From NCBI GenBank assembly GCA_022376515.1, contig WTXI01000121.1, forward strand, positions 45,098 through 109,097: a stretch of 64,000 nucleotides of DNA, read 5' to 3'. Source of the DNA: Lactifluus volemus (lineage: Eukaryota > Basidiomycota > Agaricomycetes > Russulales > Russulaceae). A program made the position numbers and the translations under genes. The stretch's first letter is position 1; every line of letters starts with the position of its first letter. The notes beneath the pieces were generated by a model. The model was given only the letters and a program-made list of their open reading frames with translations. It was not told the DNA's origin and searched no databases. Of this stretch, positions 12,240-22,929 are shown piece by piece.

Positions 12240-15200
12240 ATGTCGTCCAAACTATCTTTTTCCAGAAGACAGGTTCTCAAATTCCGTAGTATCGACTCTG
12301 GCAGCGACCCTACTTGTCTGTACTATAACTTTATGTGACGTTTCGAATCTTATAGCTTACGAGTGCCCTTTGTCCAGCTCCTGATTCCTTCAACCTTTCT
12401 TCACCAGAGCCAATCGGTGAAAGCAATGACCTAGCGATGGGCGTTTTAGGGCTAACTCTTGTGGCCCTGAAGGAACTCAGTTCCTTGGCGGAACAGATAC
12501 CCTATATCTGCCCAGTTGCGAGTATTATTCTTGACGCTCTTAAAATGAAGGATGTGAGTGTCTAATCGGACCGTAAACGTCTTGTATGCTGATGCGCTGA
12601 TGATTGTATACCAGGAAGTGAAGCAGTACAAGGAAGAATGGGAAGCGGTGATGGAGAAGCTTCACAATGTTGGGACTGTCGTTGTTTATGTTGGTAAAAT
12701 GTGCCAAAGGCATGGCTTAAAGAAAGAAGAACTGCCATCCGACCTCCTCACTGTTTTGGGAACTCTTCAGAGGTGTCTGTTTCTCCTTATTGAAATATTC
12801 ATGACCTAATCCAAATCAAGCGACCTGGATGGGATCGACACCGCGTTGAAGAAATGTGCCGAGATAAAAGGGGTTAAGGAGGTCCCTCTTCGCGCCGACA
12901 TGCTGAGGAAGGTCAAACAATATGATAGAAGTCTGTTCAATATCCTTCAAGTATTCCAGGTACGTTGGAAATACTGTTATCCCTACCATTTGTACAAAAT
13001 GTTTGCAGGCTAGACAGTTTTTGTCTCTTTTGGCGCAAATCATTCGACAACGCAATGTATGGGGACTTGTCTTGTCTTTATCAAGTGAACCTGGCTAACT
13101 CATCCGTTAGCGTAGCCTGAGCCTCTCTAGCCAAATGATCGAACACACGTTCGCGTCACTCATATCTTCAACGTAATCATCTACTGACATTGCTCACCCA
13201 GATTTCCCCGGACGTTTGACGTCGAGAGTGAGACTTCTGCACGACCGGTAGTGGACCAGTCAGGCCAAGCATTAGAAGGTGCGTAATTCTTGATAATAGT
13301 CGGATCGTCAATCTGACAGGGCACTCGGACACTCAGAATCCCGAGCACTCATCAGAGAATTGCCTTATATGGGAGGCTGGCCATTCGGCGATGAGAAACG
13401 CTGCCTTCCAGGCACACGCGAAGATTTCCTCAACTACATCGTCAAATGGGTCGAGAATCCCAAATCCGAACGTGCGCTCGTCATCCTCGGCAGAGCGGGC
13501 ACTGGAAAGTCCTCGATTGCACACGAGATTGCACGTCGGTTCGAAAACAAGTGTCTCGGCTCTTACTTCGCTTTTCTGCGAAAGGAGCAACCTAAAGGCA
13601 AAGCATACCAGCTCTTCACGACACTTGCATGTGATCTCTCCGATCACAATCCCGCGTTCAAGCTCGCCCTCGGGAGGGTCATCAAGGATAGATCCACTCT
13701 TCGCAACACCCGAGACTATCGTACACTCTTTGAACGACTCCTCCTCGAACCGCTCAAGAACCTGCAATTCAGCGACCCAATCCTTATTGTCATCGATGCA
13801 TTAGATGAGAGCGAAGATGCAATTGGCAGAAAAGGATTACACACAGTTCTTGCCCGACATGTCTCCGAGTTCCCGTCAAATTTCCGTATCCTCATCACCT
13901 CGAGACCTGAAAAGGGCATCGAATCTGCTTTCGCCAACGCGTCATCCGTCCACACCCTATTCATGGATGATTCCCAACTCGCTGCCAAGACGGTAAAAGA
14001 TATTAGCACGTATCTCGAGAACGAGCTGCCTCCGGACGTGTTCAAACACCATAGGGTCAAACTAACAAAAGCGGCAGAAGGCTGGTTTCAATGGGCAGCC
14101 GTTGCAAGTGAATTCATTAACGGTCCTGCTAGCCTTGGTCTTAGCAAGAAGGAGTGCATACAGCGCCTGTTGGAACACTCCCGTGGTCGGAATGGACAAG
14201 GTCTTCTGGATACCCTATATGAGGAAATTCTCAATGACTACTTCAAATCGGATGAATCACAGCTTGTATTTCGATCCATCATGGGACAGCTTCTTGCTGC
14301 AATTGAGCCCGTCTCGATCGGTTGCTTGATTGCTTTGCGACGGCATGCATTCAAAGACGACCCCGACGATTCCGATCGCGTTCTTGGAATTCTCTCTTAC
14401 CTTGGCTCGTTGCTGAGCAACGTGCCATCATCCGAGTCTGTTCAAACACGTTGCATCGCTCCTCTCCATTCCTCATTCCGTGATTTTCTGGCCAGCAAGA
14501 AGAGTGGTGGATTTTATGTCGACCTTGGGAATGCCCACTATCAATTAGCACATTCCTGCCTTGATTTGATGCTTGATAACCTCAAATTCAACATCTGCGA
14601 ACTCGAGTCGTCATATCTTCCCAACAACGATGTCCCAGACCTTGTATCTCGGATCGCAAAACAGATTCCACCCGCTCTATCGTATGCCTGCGCTTTCTGG
14701 GGCAATCATTTAGAACGCCTGGCTTTCGACCCCAATCTCTTCACGAAACTTCGATCCATCTTCGAGACCAAATTTCTTTTTTGGCTGGAAGTTCTTAGCG
14801 TGACGGGCAGAGTGAGCCTTGCCTCTCCAGCCTTGTCATCTCTGAAGACATGGTTACAGTCTGACCATGTCCACCAAAAGGTATGCACGTCTTGTAATCG
14901 AACATGACATGTAGTAACCATTTGATAAATCTCGACAGCCATCCAGAACGGATGTGGAGAGTTTGTTGGCATTGGTCAACGATGCGTCCGCGTTTGTGCG
15001 GTATTTCGGGATGGCAATTGCAAGAAGCGCTCCCCATATTTATGTTTCAGCTCTACCTTTCGCACCGACATCTTCGCTCGTCCTCAAGTATTACCATCAC
15101 TTATTTCGTCACACATTGACCTTGGAACGCGGGCAGTTGTCTCATTGGCCTACTTTGGAGATGGTGATTCAGGCACAATGTAGAGCTTTCTCGTCTATTG

Positions 15201-17176
15201 CCTTCTCACCGGACGGGCGAAGCATCGCTTCGGCCTCATGGGATGACACAATTCATGTGCGGGATGCCGCAACAGGAGAGCTCGTAGCAGGTCGGTTTAC
15301 TGGACACACCGACTGGATCGAGTCAGTTGCTTTCTCCCCAGATGGACAGCACATCGCGTCGGCCTCGCACGATCGCACAATTCGCGTATGGGATGTCGAA
15401 ACAGGAGAGCCCGTAGCGGGCCCGTTTACCGGCCACACCGAATCCGTCTCCTCTGTCGCATTCTCACCAGACGGACAGCATATTGCGTCGGGCTCGGTCG
15501 ATCGCACGATTCGCGTGTGGGATGCCGGAACAGGAGAGCCGGTAGCGGGACCGTTTACCGGACACGCCGATTGTGTCCTGTGCGTTGCATTCTCGCCGGA
15601 CGGCCAACGCATCGCCTCGTCCTCGTCGGATTGCACGGTTCGTGTATGGGATGCCGCAACAGGAGAGCTCGTAGTGGATCCATTTACCGGACATACCAAA
15701 ATGGTCAACTCACTTACATTCTCACCTAACGGGCGGCATATCGCCTCGGGATCGCACGATGGGACGATCCGCGTATGGGATGCCTCTACGGGAGAAATGG
15801 TAGCAGGCCCGTTTACTGAACATACCTCGTTCGTCTATTCTGTTGCATTCTCATCGGACGGGCAGTGGATCGCCTCTGCTTCAGGCGATCGTACGATATG
15901 CTTGTGGGATGCCGCGAAAGGAGAGCTTGCAGCGCGGCCCTTTACTGGACATACCTCCTCTGTCTTTTTTGTTGCATTCTCCCCGGACGAAAAACGAATT
16001 GCCTCGGCCTCACAGGATGGGACGATTCGTATGTGGAATGCCACAATAGGAGAGGTCATAGCGAGCAAGTATACTGGACACAACTCTTCGGTGTCTTGTG
16101 TTACTTTTTCGCCGGACGGACGCCGCATAGCGTCGGCCTCGTGGGATCGCACAATTTGTGTGTGGGACGCCGCAACCGGAGAGCTCATAGGGGGCCCATT
16201 TACCGGACACACCGAAATCGTGACCTCTGTTACTTTCTCGCCAGACGGTCGTCGCATCGCATCGGCCTCGCAAGATTGCACGGTTCGCGTGTGGGATATC
16301 GCAAGACGAGCGCTCGTAACGAGTCCATTTACTGGTCATACCCAATCAGTCGACTCTGTTGCTTTCTCGCCAGACGGGCAGCGCATCGCCTCGACCTCGT
16401 TCGGTTGTGCGATTCGCGTGTGGGATGCCGCAACGGGAAAGGTCGTGGCAGGACCGTTTACTGGGCATTCTTCTATGGCCAAGTGCGTTGCGTTCTCGCC
16501 GAACGGGAAGCGCATCGCCTCGGCATCAGCGGATGGCACGATCTGTTTATGGGATGCGGTAACAGGAGAGCCCGTAGCGGACCCATTTACCGGACATGAC
16601 CAGAGGGTCAGTTCTATTGCATTTTCACCCGACGGAAAACGCATCGCCTCGGCCTCGTGGGATTGCACGATTCGCGTGTGGGATGCTGTAACGGGTGTGG
16701 TCGTAGCAGGCCCGTTTACTGGACACACCGGATGTGTTTCCTCCGTTGCATTCTCACCCGACGGGAAACGCGTCGCTTCAGCGTCGTACGATTGCACGGT
16801 TCGTGTGTGGGATGCCACAACAGGCAAGGTAGTTGCGGGCCCGTTTACTGGTCACACCTCTTTCGTGCTTTCTGTTTCATTTTCGCCGGACGGACAACAC
16901 ACCGTTTCAGGTTCGGGCGATGGCTCAATTCGCATGGAGAAGGTCACAGGAGACGTTAAGATTAGTGTTACTGATAAGTTCTTGATCAATAGCGATGGTT
17001 GGATGTGTGGGGAAGGCGGTGAACTTTTATTATGGATCCCTGATCATCACCGGCCACATCTTCATAGACCTAACACAGCCTGGATAGCAGGGAGGCATGA
17101 AACCCGGCTTAATCTATCGAAGTTTGCGCACGGACCCAATTGGACTACAGCATATATTCACAGTTTGCAAAAATAG
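12240..17176 (+). CDS. NLR-B: N-terminal helical domain, NACHT NTPase, 14 WD40 repeats
   Basis: Nine exons: 12240-12315, 12378-12553, 12615-12772, 12821-12959, 13009-13056, 13111-13148, 13202-13278, 13337-14880, 14939-17176. They join to 1497 aa. The layout is that of NLR-A, with Walker A GRAGTGKS (about 289-296), Walker B LIVIDALDE and ITSRPE. WD40 units carry TGE-type rather than TGQ-type turns (AATGELVAGPFTGH). There are exactly 14 units, then a conserved tail (DGWMCGE, LHRPNTAWIAG). The start is the least certain part. ATG 12240 matches the NLR-A start (MSSK-S), but an in-frame stop follows at about 12338. An open protein then needs an extra intron with the weak donor GTCTGT at 12316. Everything from 12378 on is well supported. 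The alternative is a recent 5' frameshift or a different first exon. Confidence 0.85.
15165..16950 (+). repeat. WD40-coding tandem repeats of NLR-B (about 129 bp unit)
   Basis: Fourteen units of about 43 codons. The variable residues after GH read TDWIES, TESVSS, ADCVLC, TKMVNS, TSFVYS, NSSVSC, TEIVTS, DQRVSS and so on. The framework (VAFSPDG, IASAS, IRVWDA) is almost constant. The copy number equals that of NLR-A and NLR-C. Confidence 0.9.
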
Positions 17177-18499
17177 AATCAGTTGTATGTAATAATTTTT
17201 TTTTTCGAGATTTATACCTTGCAAGTGGGCCGATATGGGATGGGTGGCGATGGCTCCCCTGCTTCATGACATAACAAGACATGCCATCCGACTCGGACTC
17301 GGAGAGTTGGAGGAATACTTGTTCGATACATACCACGCTGAGGCATGTAAGAACCTGAACATCACAGCTTCTGCACCAACCCATCTTGTATGCAGACACT
17401 ACCACGGCAGAGCAACAGCAACAGCAGGTAGTGCCAGCAGTGACTCCACGGCCGGGCCCCGTCCAGTTGTCGCAGCCGTCCAATCACGAGGGCAACCTCG
17501 ACGTTGTATCCAGGGAACCATCTCGTAAGGGTCGGCCGTATTGTCCAGAACGGGCATACACACAATACTGTATTGGACAGGTCCGTCATCAGACCACATG
17601 CTCGTTAATTCCGTTCAACATGTCACGTGATTGGGACCGGGATTGACGAACATGTGGTCTGAGCCGTCCAAGTACTGTACGTCCAATCTGGTTCGATATG
17701 AAGTTCGACGGGCACCACGCTTAGTAGTACTCCTAGCTTTGGAGTGAAGTAGTTCACCTTACCTTGGGTAGGGGGAAAGGACAACTACGATTGACCCACC
17801 GCCCGAGCTGGGGCCTGCTGGCCCGCTTGCCGACTCCAATCATAATGTGAAGGGGTCTGTTACGGTAGAAGGGGGCTGATATGAAGCTTTCCGTCAGGAA
17901 AACCTAATCTTGAGTAGCGTAGCAATAATCGAAGTATACAATCCTAGCGATCGCCTAAGACATGAACAAACAATGGCAGCGTGCAACTTGAATAACACGC
18001 AATACTGTACAACGCCACATCATGATGCTCGCTAGATGTTCCCTCGGCTAAAATGCAGCTAGCGAGCACCCAAATTATCTCCAGTTTCACCTTTCTTTGC
18101 TTAAATGTCTCTAACTTTGTAATTCGTAAGTGTCTTTATCTATAAATCGTTCATTTCTTGGCTAAAATTCAGCCAGTGAATGCTATTGGTGTACCAAATT
18201 CGCTAACTCAAGGCTGTGTACACATCTCTACAGTGTTGCTATCTGCTAAATGGGTGTAAATATCTTAGCGGTGGTGGCGGCCGCGTCAAGCGCCGTGACC
18301 CTCCGTGCACGATCACGGCATGGCCAATCGTCTTCACGTTGACGACGAGCTTTCTCGCTCAACCTGTTCCAACAGAGTAGCCTCACGACAATCTGCGCGC
18401 TCGTTGACGGTCGCCCACTCCTGCTCTACGTTCTCGACAGTCCCCTTGGACTGAGCCTTGTGGGCGTCGATCATCTCGATGAGTCGCACAATTCCGTAA
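17177..18499. other. Intergenic interval after NLR-B
   Basis: About 1.3 kb without a recognisable gene. It begins with an A/T-rich run after the NLR-B stop. Open frames at 17235-17650 on both strands have no domain and no codon pattern like the neighbours. From about 18,500 the sequence becomes the repeated spacer material of the protease array. Confidence 0.55.
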
Positions 18500-18549
18500 C
18501 CTCGCACGTGTATGTCGTATCCTGTTCGGCAATCCGAGTGCTTTGGTCT

Positions 18550-19300
18550 TGCTCGGGGTTTTTTGCGATCTTTGGTGGAAGTACTTCCAACTCGAGTTCT
18601 GATCGTGCCGGAAATTGGAGAAGGCTCTATGATCAAGTGGTTTTGTAACGCCTTTCTGATAGCCCCTCTAGTAGAACAAATGTACCCGAACATGAACCTG
18701 AGGGTGAGAACAACGTAATAGCGGGCATGGGCATGGGCGCCCGCCCACACCTAAAGAAATTCGGAATGAATTGGGAGCAACTCGAGCTGCACCGCCGATC
18801 TGGTACAGTGCGCGCGCACTGCATAAGGGGCGGGAGCATACTAGCAAGACAACAAAACCGATTTCAATGGAGCGCTGGCCTCGAAAATAAGTCAAAATAA
18901 CTTAACGAAAGGCGAGTCAGAAACAAAAGGGCACTGAGGATTGAGTGCCAGTTGGCTCGGGCCCGAGGGTCTACAGTTTCTCCTGATACTGTGTCGTATA
19001 CTGTACAGGAATTTAATAAAGGGGTGTATGATCAATATCGTTACTGGTGAGACTGAAGACAGGCAAGGATTGTGATGTCGAAGATAGCGATGTGTTAGGT
19101 GATGAAGACCATAGTAACTCGGCCTAAAACTCGCCGCAATCATATCGCTTACTCGGAGTATTCGCGTGGTTATCAGTTACCTCGCCGAAGCAAGCGTCAT
19201 GAGACAGAAACTGACAATGTCCCTGGCCTTAGTCGAGGCTTATGCAGTCGCTTTGCAACAGAGCGAAGTGAACATATCGAAACCAGCGTCCTTTAGCATA
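18550..19300 (+). repeat. Spacer repeat of the S53 array, first copy
   Basis: The part at 18,550-18,900 recurs at 22,930-23,275 with scattered differences. Both share GGAAGTACTTCCAACTCG and a GC-rich stretch beginning GGGCATGGGCATGGG. The part at 18,860-19,300 recurs at 23,205-23,530 and at 31,405-31,830. No protein is encoded consistently in the copies. The repeats mark the boundaries of segmental duplication of the protease units. Confidence 0.75.
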
Positions 19301-19729
19301 TTTTTTTTTTTTTTTGGAGAGCGCTTTGCTAACTACCAAAAAATAAGTGTCAGGTGATTTACCATCAGGACCGGGGTGAGGGAGAAAATGCATTTACGCA
19401 CATCCCCGGTGGGGAGATAGTAGTGTGGGACTCAGAACACTTCACGTGGGGCAGCTATCGTGGCCTCCTACCCACTAAACCTTCACAATTGTGGAGCCAG
19501 TTGTATGGGGGGTCCCCATGTTGTCGAAGGACAAGATCCTAGGTGTGGGCTACTAGCAAGCTACTAGTAGTGTGGTGAATTTTTTGCTTCTCTTGATTTT
19601 CGTGGCAGCTATTTTATCGTTGGTGAGTCTCGTGTTGGTTACCTTATACCATCTTGTTCTGATCTCGTTCTCGTTGTGGTTGCGTGATTGGATTACTCTT
19701 TTACAACGGAGGACCACGTCCTTTAGCAT
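19287..19729 (-). mobile_element. Poly(A)-tailed retroposed insertion (SINE-like) with 13-bp target duplication
   Basis: The 13-mer CGTCCTTTAGCAT occurs at 19287-19299 and again at 19717-19729. The 417 bp between them is absent from the equivalent places upstream of protease copies 3 (near 27,700) and 4 (near 31,840). Immediately after the left 13-mer is a run of about 17 T, that is, a poly(A) tail at the minus-strand 3' end. A long direct target duplication plus a poly(A) tail is the mark of LINE-mediated (target-primed) retroposition. I see no clear pol III A and B boxes, so it could be a SINE or a retroposed transcript fragment. No protein of note is encoded. Confidence 0.7.
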
Positions 19730-19799
19730 CTTGTTTAGCACGGTAAATTGTGTGGCAATCTCGCGGAACAGCCGGACCGCCTATGGATCTGACTCGGAG

Positions 19800-20087
19800 T
19801 CAGTCGCGCATTGACTTAGATCGCGTCTCAACACCTCGGATACTCTCACTTCTATATTTCGCGATGGAACACTAATGAAATATGGCGGCGTAGACCAGCA
19901 GCTGGAATGCAGTCTAGTAAACGGCTATTCCGGATCCTGCCGGTACTAGTACTAACGAGGGAACTCAGGGAACCCCAGCTGAGAGTGCTTGCAACATCAT
20001 GATAAACGCCGTGATGCCTGCTTTCTCATACATCATCCTGTCCTCTCCGTTTTTCACCTCCCTCTCTGTTTTTTCGGGCCCTTGCAC
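19800..20087 (+). promoter_or_regulatory. Conserved upstream block of S53 copy 1
   Basis: This block of about 280 bp before the start codon recurs at 25,130-25,405, 27,880-28,148 and 32,000-32,253 before the other three copies. It shares CAGCAGCTGGAATGCAGT and GAGGGAACTCAGGG. Its retention in every unit, when the more distal spacers are scrambled, suggests it holds the promoter and 5' UTR (inference). No clear TATA box is seen. Confidence 0.5.
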
Positions 20088-22231
20088 ATGTATTGGCTTT
20101 CCGTGCTCTCTATCCTTACCGCTCTCTCTTCCGGCCTTGCCATTCCCTCAGCGTCCGAGTCAATCTGGAATGACTTTAGAGTAAAGCACGCGTGGGCCAC
20201 CCTGCCTAAAAAATGGAATTGGCTAAGTTATCCTCCTGCCAATAGTACAATTGACCTTCGCATTGCTCTCAAGTCACGCGACGACGGTGCTTTGATCGAT
20301 GAGCTCTACCAGATAAGCGACCCCAATCATCCAAAGTATGTCTATATTCCTTCTGCCGTTCTCTCTCCCTCGAGCACATGCTCAATTATACTACCTGCAG
20401 ATACGGTGCGCATCTATCAAAGGAGGAAGTTGCTAAGCTGGTCGCGCCACATCCATACACTCTCGAGCTCGTCAAGTCCTGGCTCGAGTACCATGAGGTC
20501 AATCCCGCAGCTGTCTCGACCACACACGGTGGCAACTGGCTGACAATCCTCAAAATACCTCTGGACCGAGCAAATGCTCTCCTCGGCGCATCTTACCAGC
20601 TCTATCGCAATGAGGAGATGAACGAGATCGTCCTGCGGACGATTGGTTATTCCCTTCCTACTGCTCTGTCTGAACATGTTCAGACTGTCGCACCAACGAC
20701 ATATTTTGGCACTCCCCGCGCATTGCAGCAGACCCCGGAACTACACCTGACCCCGCCTAAGGGTGATCTAGAGCCGCAAAATGTGCTAGCATATGGTAGC
20801 ACCCCGGCCTCATGCTCGAACACCATTACACCAACATGCTTACGTGCGCTATACAACACACTGGAATATGTACCGAGCGCCACGGAAAGTAACAAGCTCG
20901 GGATCACAGGATACTTGGACCAGTTTGCAAGTTACCAGGACTTGACAGAGTTCATGCTACAGTTTCGCCCGGATGCTATACGTGCAAATTTCACGGTTGA
21001 GCAGGTTAATGGAGGTGGAAACAATCAATCTAATCCAGGCTATGAGGTTCGTATTGTGCAATTCTGAGAGGGTGTCGTAATGTTAAGCGATATTATGCAG
21101 GCCGACCTGGACGTCCAATACGGCGGGGTGATCACCTTCCCAACCCCGAATATCTTTTACAGCACGGGAGGCTCTCCACCATTCATTCCCGACTCCAACA
21201 CCACGTCGAACACGAATGAACCTTATCTGGACTGGCTGAACTTCATTTTGGAGCAGGAGACGATCCCGCAGACGATCAGCACATCATATGGCGATAACGA
21301 GCAAACTGTCCCGCCTGACTATGCAAGGAGCGTATGCGGCTTGTTTGCTATGGTTGGCTCGAGGGGCGTCAGCCTCCTCTTTTCGAGTGGCGATAATGGT
21401 GTCGGTGCTGGAGATTGCCTAACAAACGATGGCACGAACCGAACTCAATTCATCCCATCTTTTCCCGCATCTTGTGAGCGATACTCTTTTGATTATAATA
21501 CGTACGCACTCATTACTTGATTGTGGTGTTTAGGCCCTTTCGTCACGACCGTTGGTGGCACCACTGGTGTGGGTCCAGAGATCGCTGCTAACCTGTCCGG
21601 TGGGGGGTTTTCAAACTACTTTCCGCAGCCGCGGTATCAGGAATCTGCGGTCTCGTCCTACCTCGCGCACATTGGCGGGAAATATGCTGGCTTGTTCAAG
21701 TGAGAGAGCTTGTTGTAGCATCTCGCCTTCGTGTTGCTGATCGTTGTACAGCCCACGCGGCCGTGCATACCCGGACATATCCGCACAGGCGCTGAATTTC
21801 CAAATCGTGTTCAATGGACAGGTTGGAGGTGTTTCGGGCACAAGTTGCGCCTCTCCGGTGTGTCTTATCCTACCTTCCTTCCTTTTTCCGTCGGTCCAGC
21901 TCACCTTGTTACAGACTGCCGCTGGGATCATCTCCCTCCTGAACGACTTTAGGATCTCACAGTGCGAGCCGCCACTTGGTTTTCTCAACCCTCTCCTTTA
22001 CTCGAGTGCCTCTGAGGGCTTCAATGCAATCACCTCTGGCTCGAATCCCGGTTGCGGGACTCAAGGATTTCCAGCCATGGCTGGGTGGAATCCTGTGTGT
22101 AGTGCCTTTGGATGTATCTCTGCGTGGTGGACGATACTGATTGTTCACATTCGCACTAGGTCACAGGTCTTGGGACGCCCAACTTTTTGAGGTTGAAGGG
22201 TATTCTTGCTCGGCTTCGATACCGATGGTGA
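20088..22231 (+). CDS. S53 sedolisin/tripeptidyl peptidase, copy 1
   Basis: Seven exons (20088-20335, 20401-21046, 21101-21473, 21534-21699, 21752-21857, 21915-22094, 22160-22231) join to 596 aa. A signal peptide ([18 protein letters not shown]) leads to a pro-kumamolisin activation domain (about 30-200). The catalytic domain then starts near [15 protein letters not shown]. Catalytic Glu298 and Asp302 flank the exon 2/3 junction (E|ADLD), the oxyanion Asp396 is in SSGDNGVG, and the nucleophile Ser509 is in SGTSCASP. There are N-glycosylation sequons (NTT, NRT). Family members are secreted acid endo- or tripeptidyl peptidases. The C-terminal calcium site looks unusual: FNAIT and GWNP replace the FND-I and GWDP that I recall as typical. 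It is the first of four tandem copies and appears intact. Confidence 0.9.
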
Positions 22232-22929
22232 TGGCATCGACCAAAGACAAGTCTTTATTAGTGAGGTTATGTGCCTCTATTTTTCTTGGATAGAATGCTT
22301 GGCGGATAATCGTGGTCTACTGTTCGTTATGGCCAAGAGTCGAAGTAGGAATCTGATACGTATGTGATTTTAGGGAAGTACATCGACGTTATTGAAGCGT
22401 GGAATGATCGCTCCGACATCCCCTTATCTCGTTGCGGCCCCGAAAGCATGATACGACACGCAGCATCGACCTTGGGCAGATAATGTCACAATAGAACCAT
22501 CGGAAAGGGGTAAGAGGAAGATACTAATACCTTGTGATTATCTAGATGATGTTTATCGGAGAAGTGAAAGAGTTCTCGCTAAGAACGGAACCTGGGATGA
22601 AGTCCACGCAGTCGCATGATCGTCACGCCGTCGATGGTCAGTGTTTGCAACCAGGCCCTGCCTGTCCTTTCATCACATAAGATGTTATCTTTTACATATT
22701 ATCGCCGAGTTCCGGGTCATCTTTCTTGGTCAAAAATAAGGTTGTTCATCTTCGGGCGATGTGGCTCCGACACCGGAGAGGGCCTGGGCCTCGACTACTG
22801 TGAAAGAGGGGTTTGTGCGCTGGAGCGGTGAACTTCCACAAATGGAGCTCAGACAACACGTCCATGACTCCCACACCTGCCACTGCCACCGCCAAACACG
22901 TCCTTACTTCCGTCGATGCAGCGACTCGG
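22232..22929 (+). repeat. Downstream block of S53 copy 1 (recurs after copies 3 and 4)
   Basis: The sequence at about 22,300-22,790 recurs at about 30,360-30,845 and, cut short, at about 34,470-34,790. The shared part includes GAAGCGTGGAATGA and GATATTTATCGGAGAAG (or close variants). It is missing after copy 2. It has no continuous reading frame. It may be the 3' flank or the remnant of a gene that was duplicated with the protease. Confidence 0.7.

Noticed and set aside
17235..17650. Possible small gene after NLR-B (Gln/Ala-rich open frames)
   Set aside because: Open frames on both strands with no start context, no homology cue and no splice sites.
19142..19300. Spacer open frames conserved between protease units as a second gene
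   Set aside because: Frames are broken by indels between copies, so the conservation reflects duplication and not protein coding.
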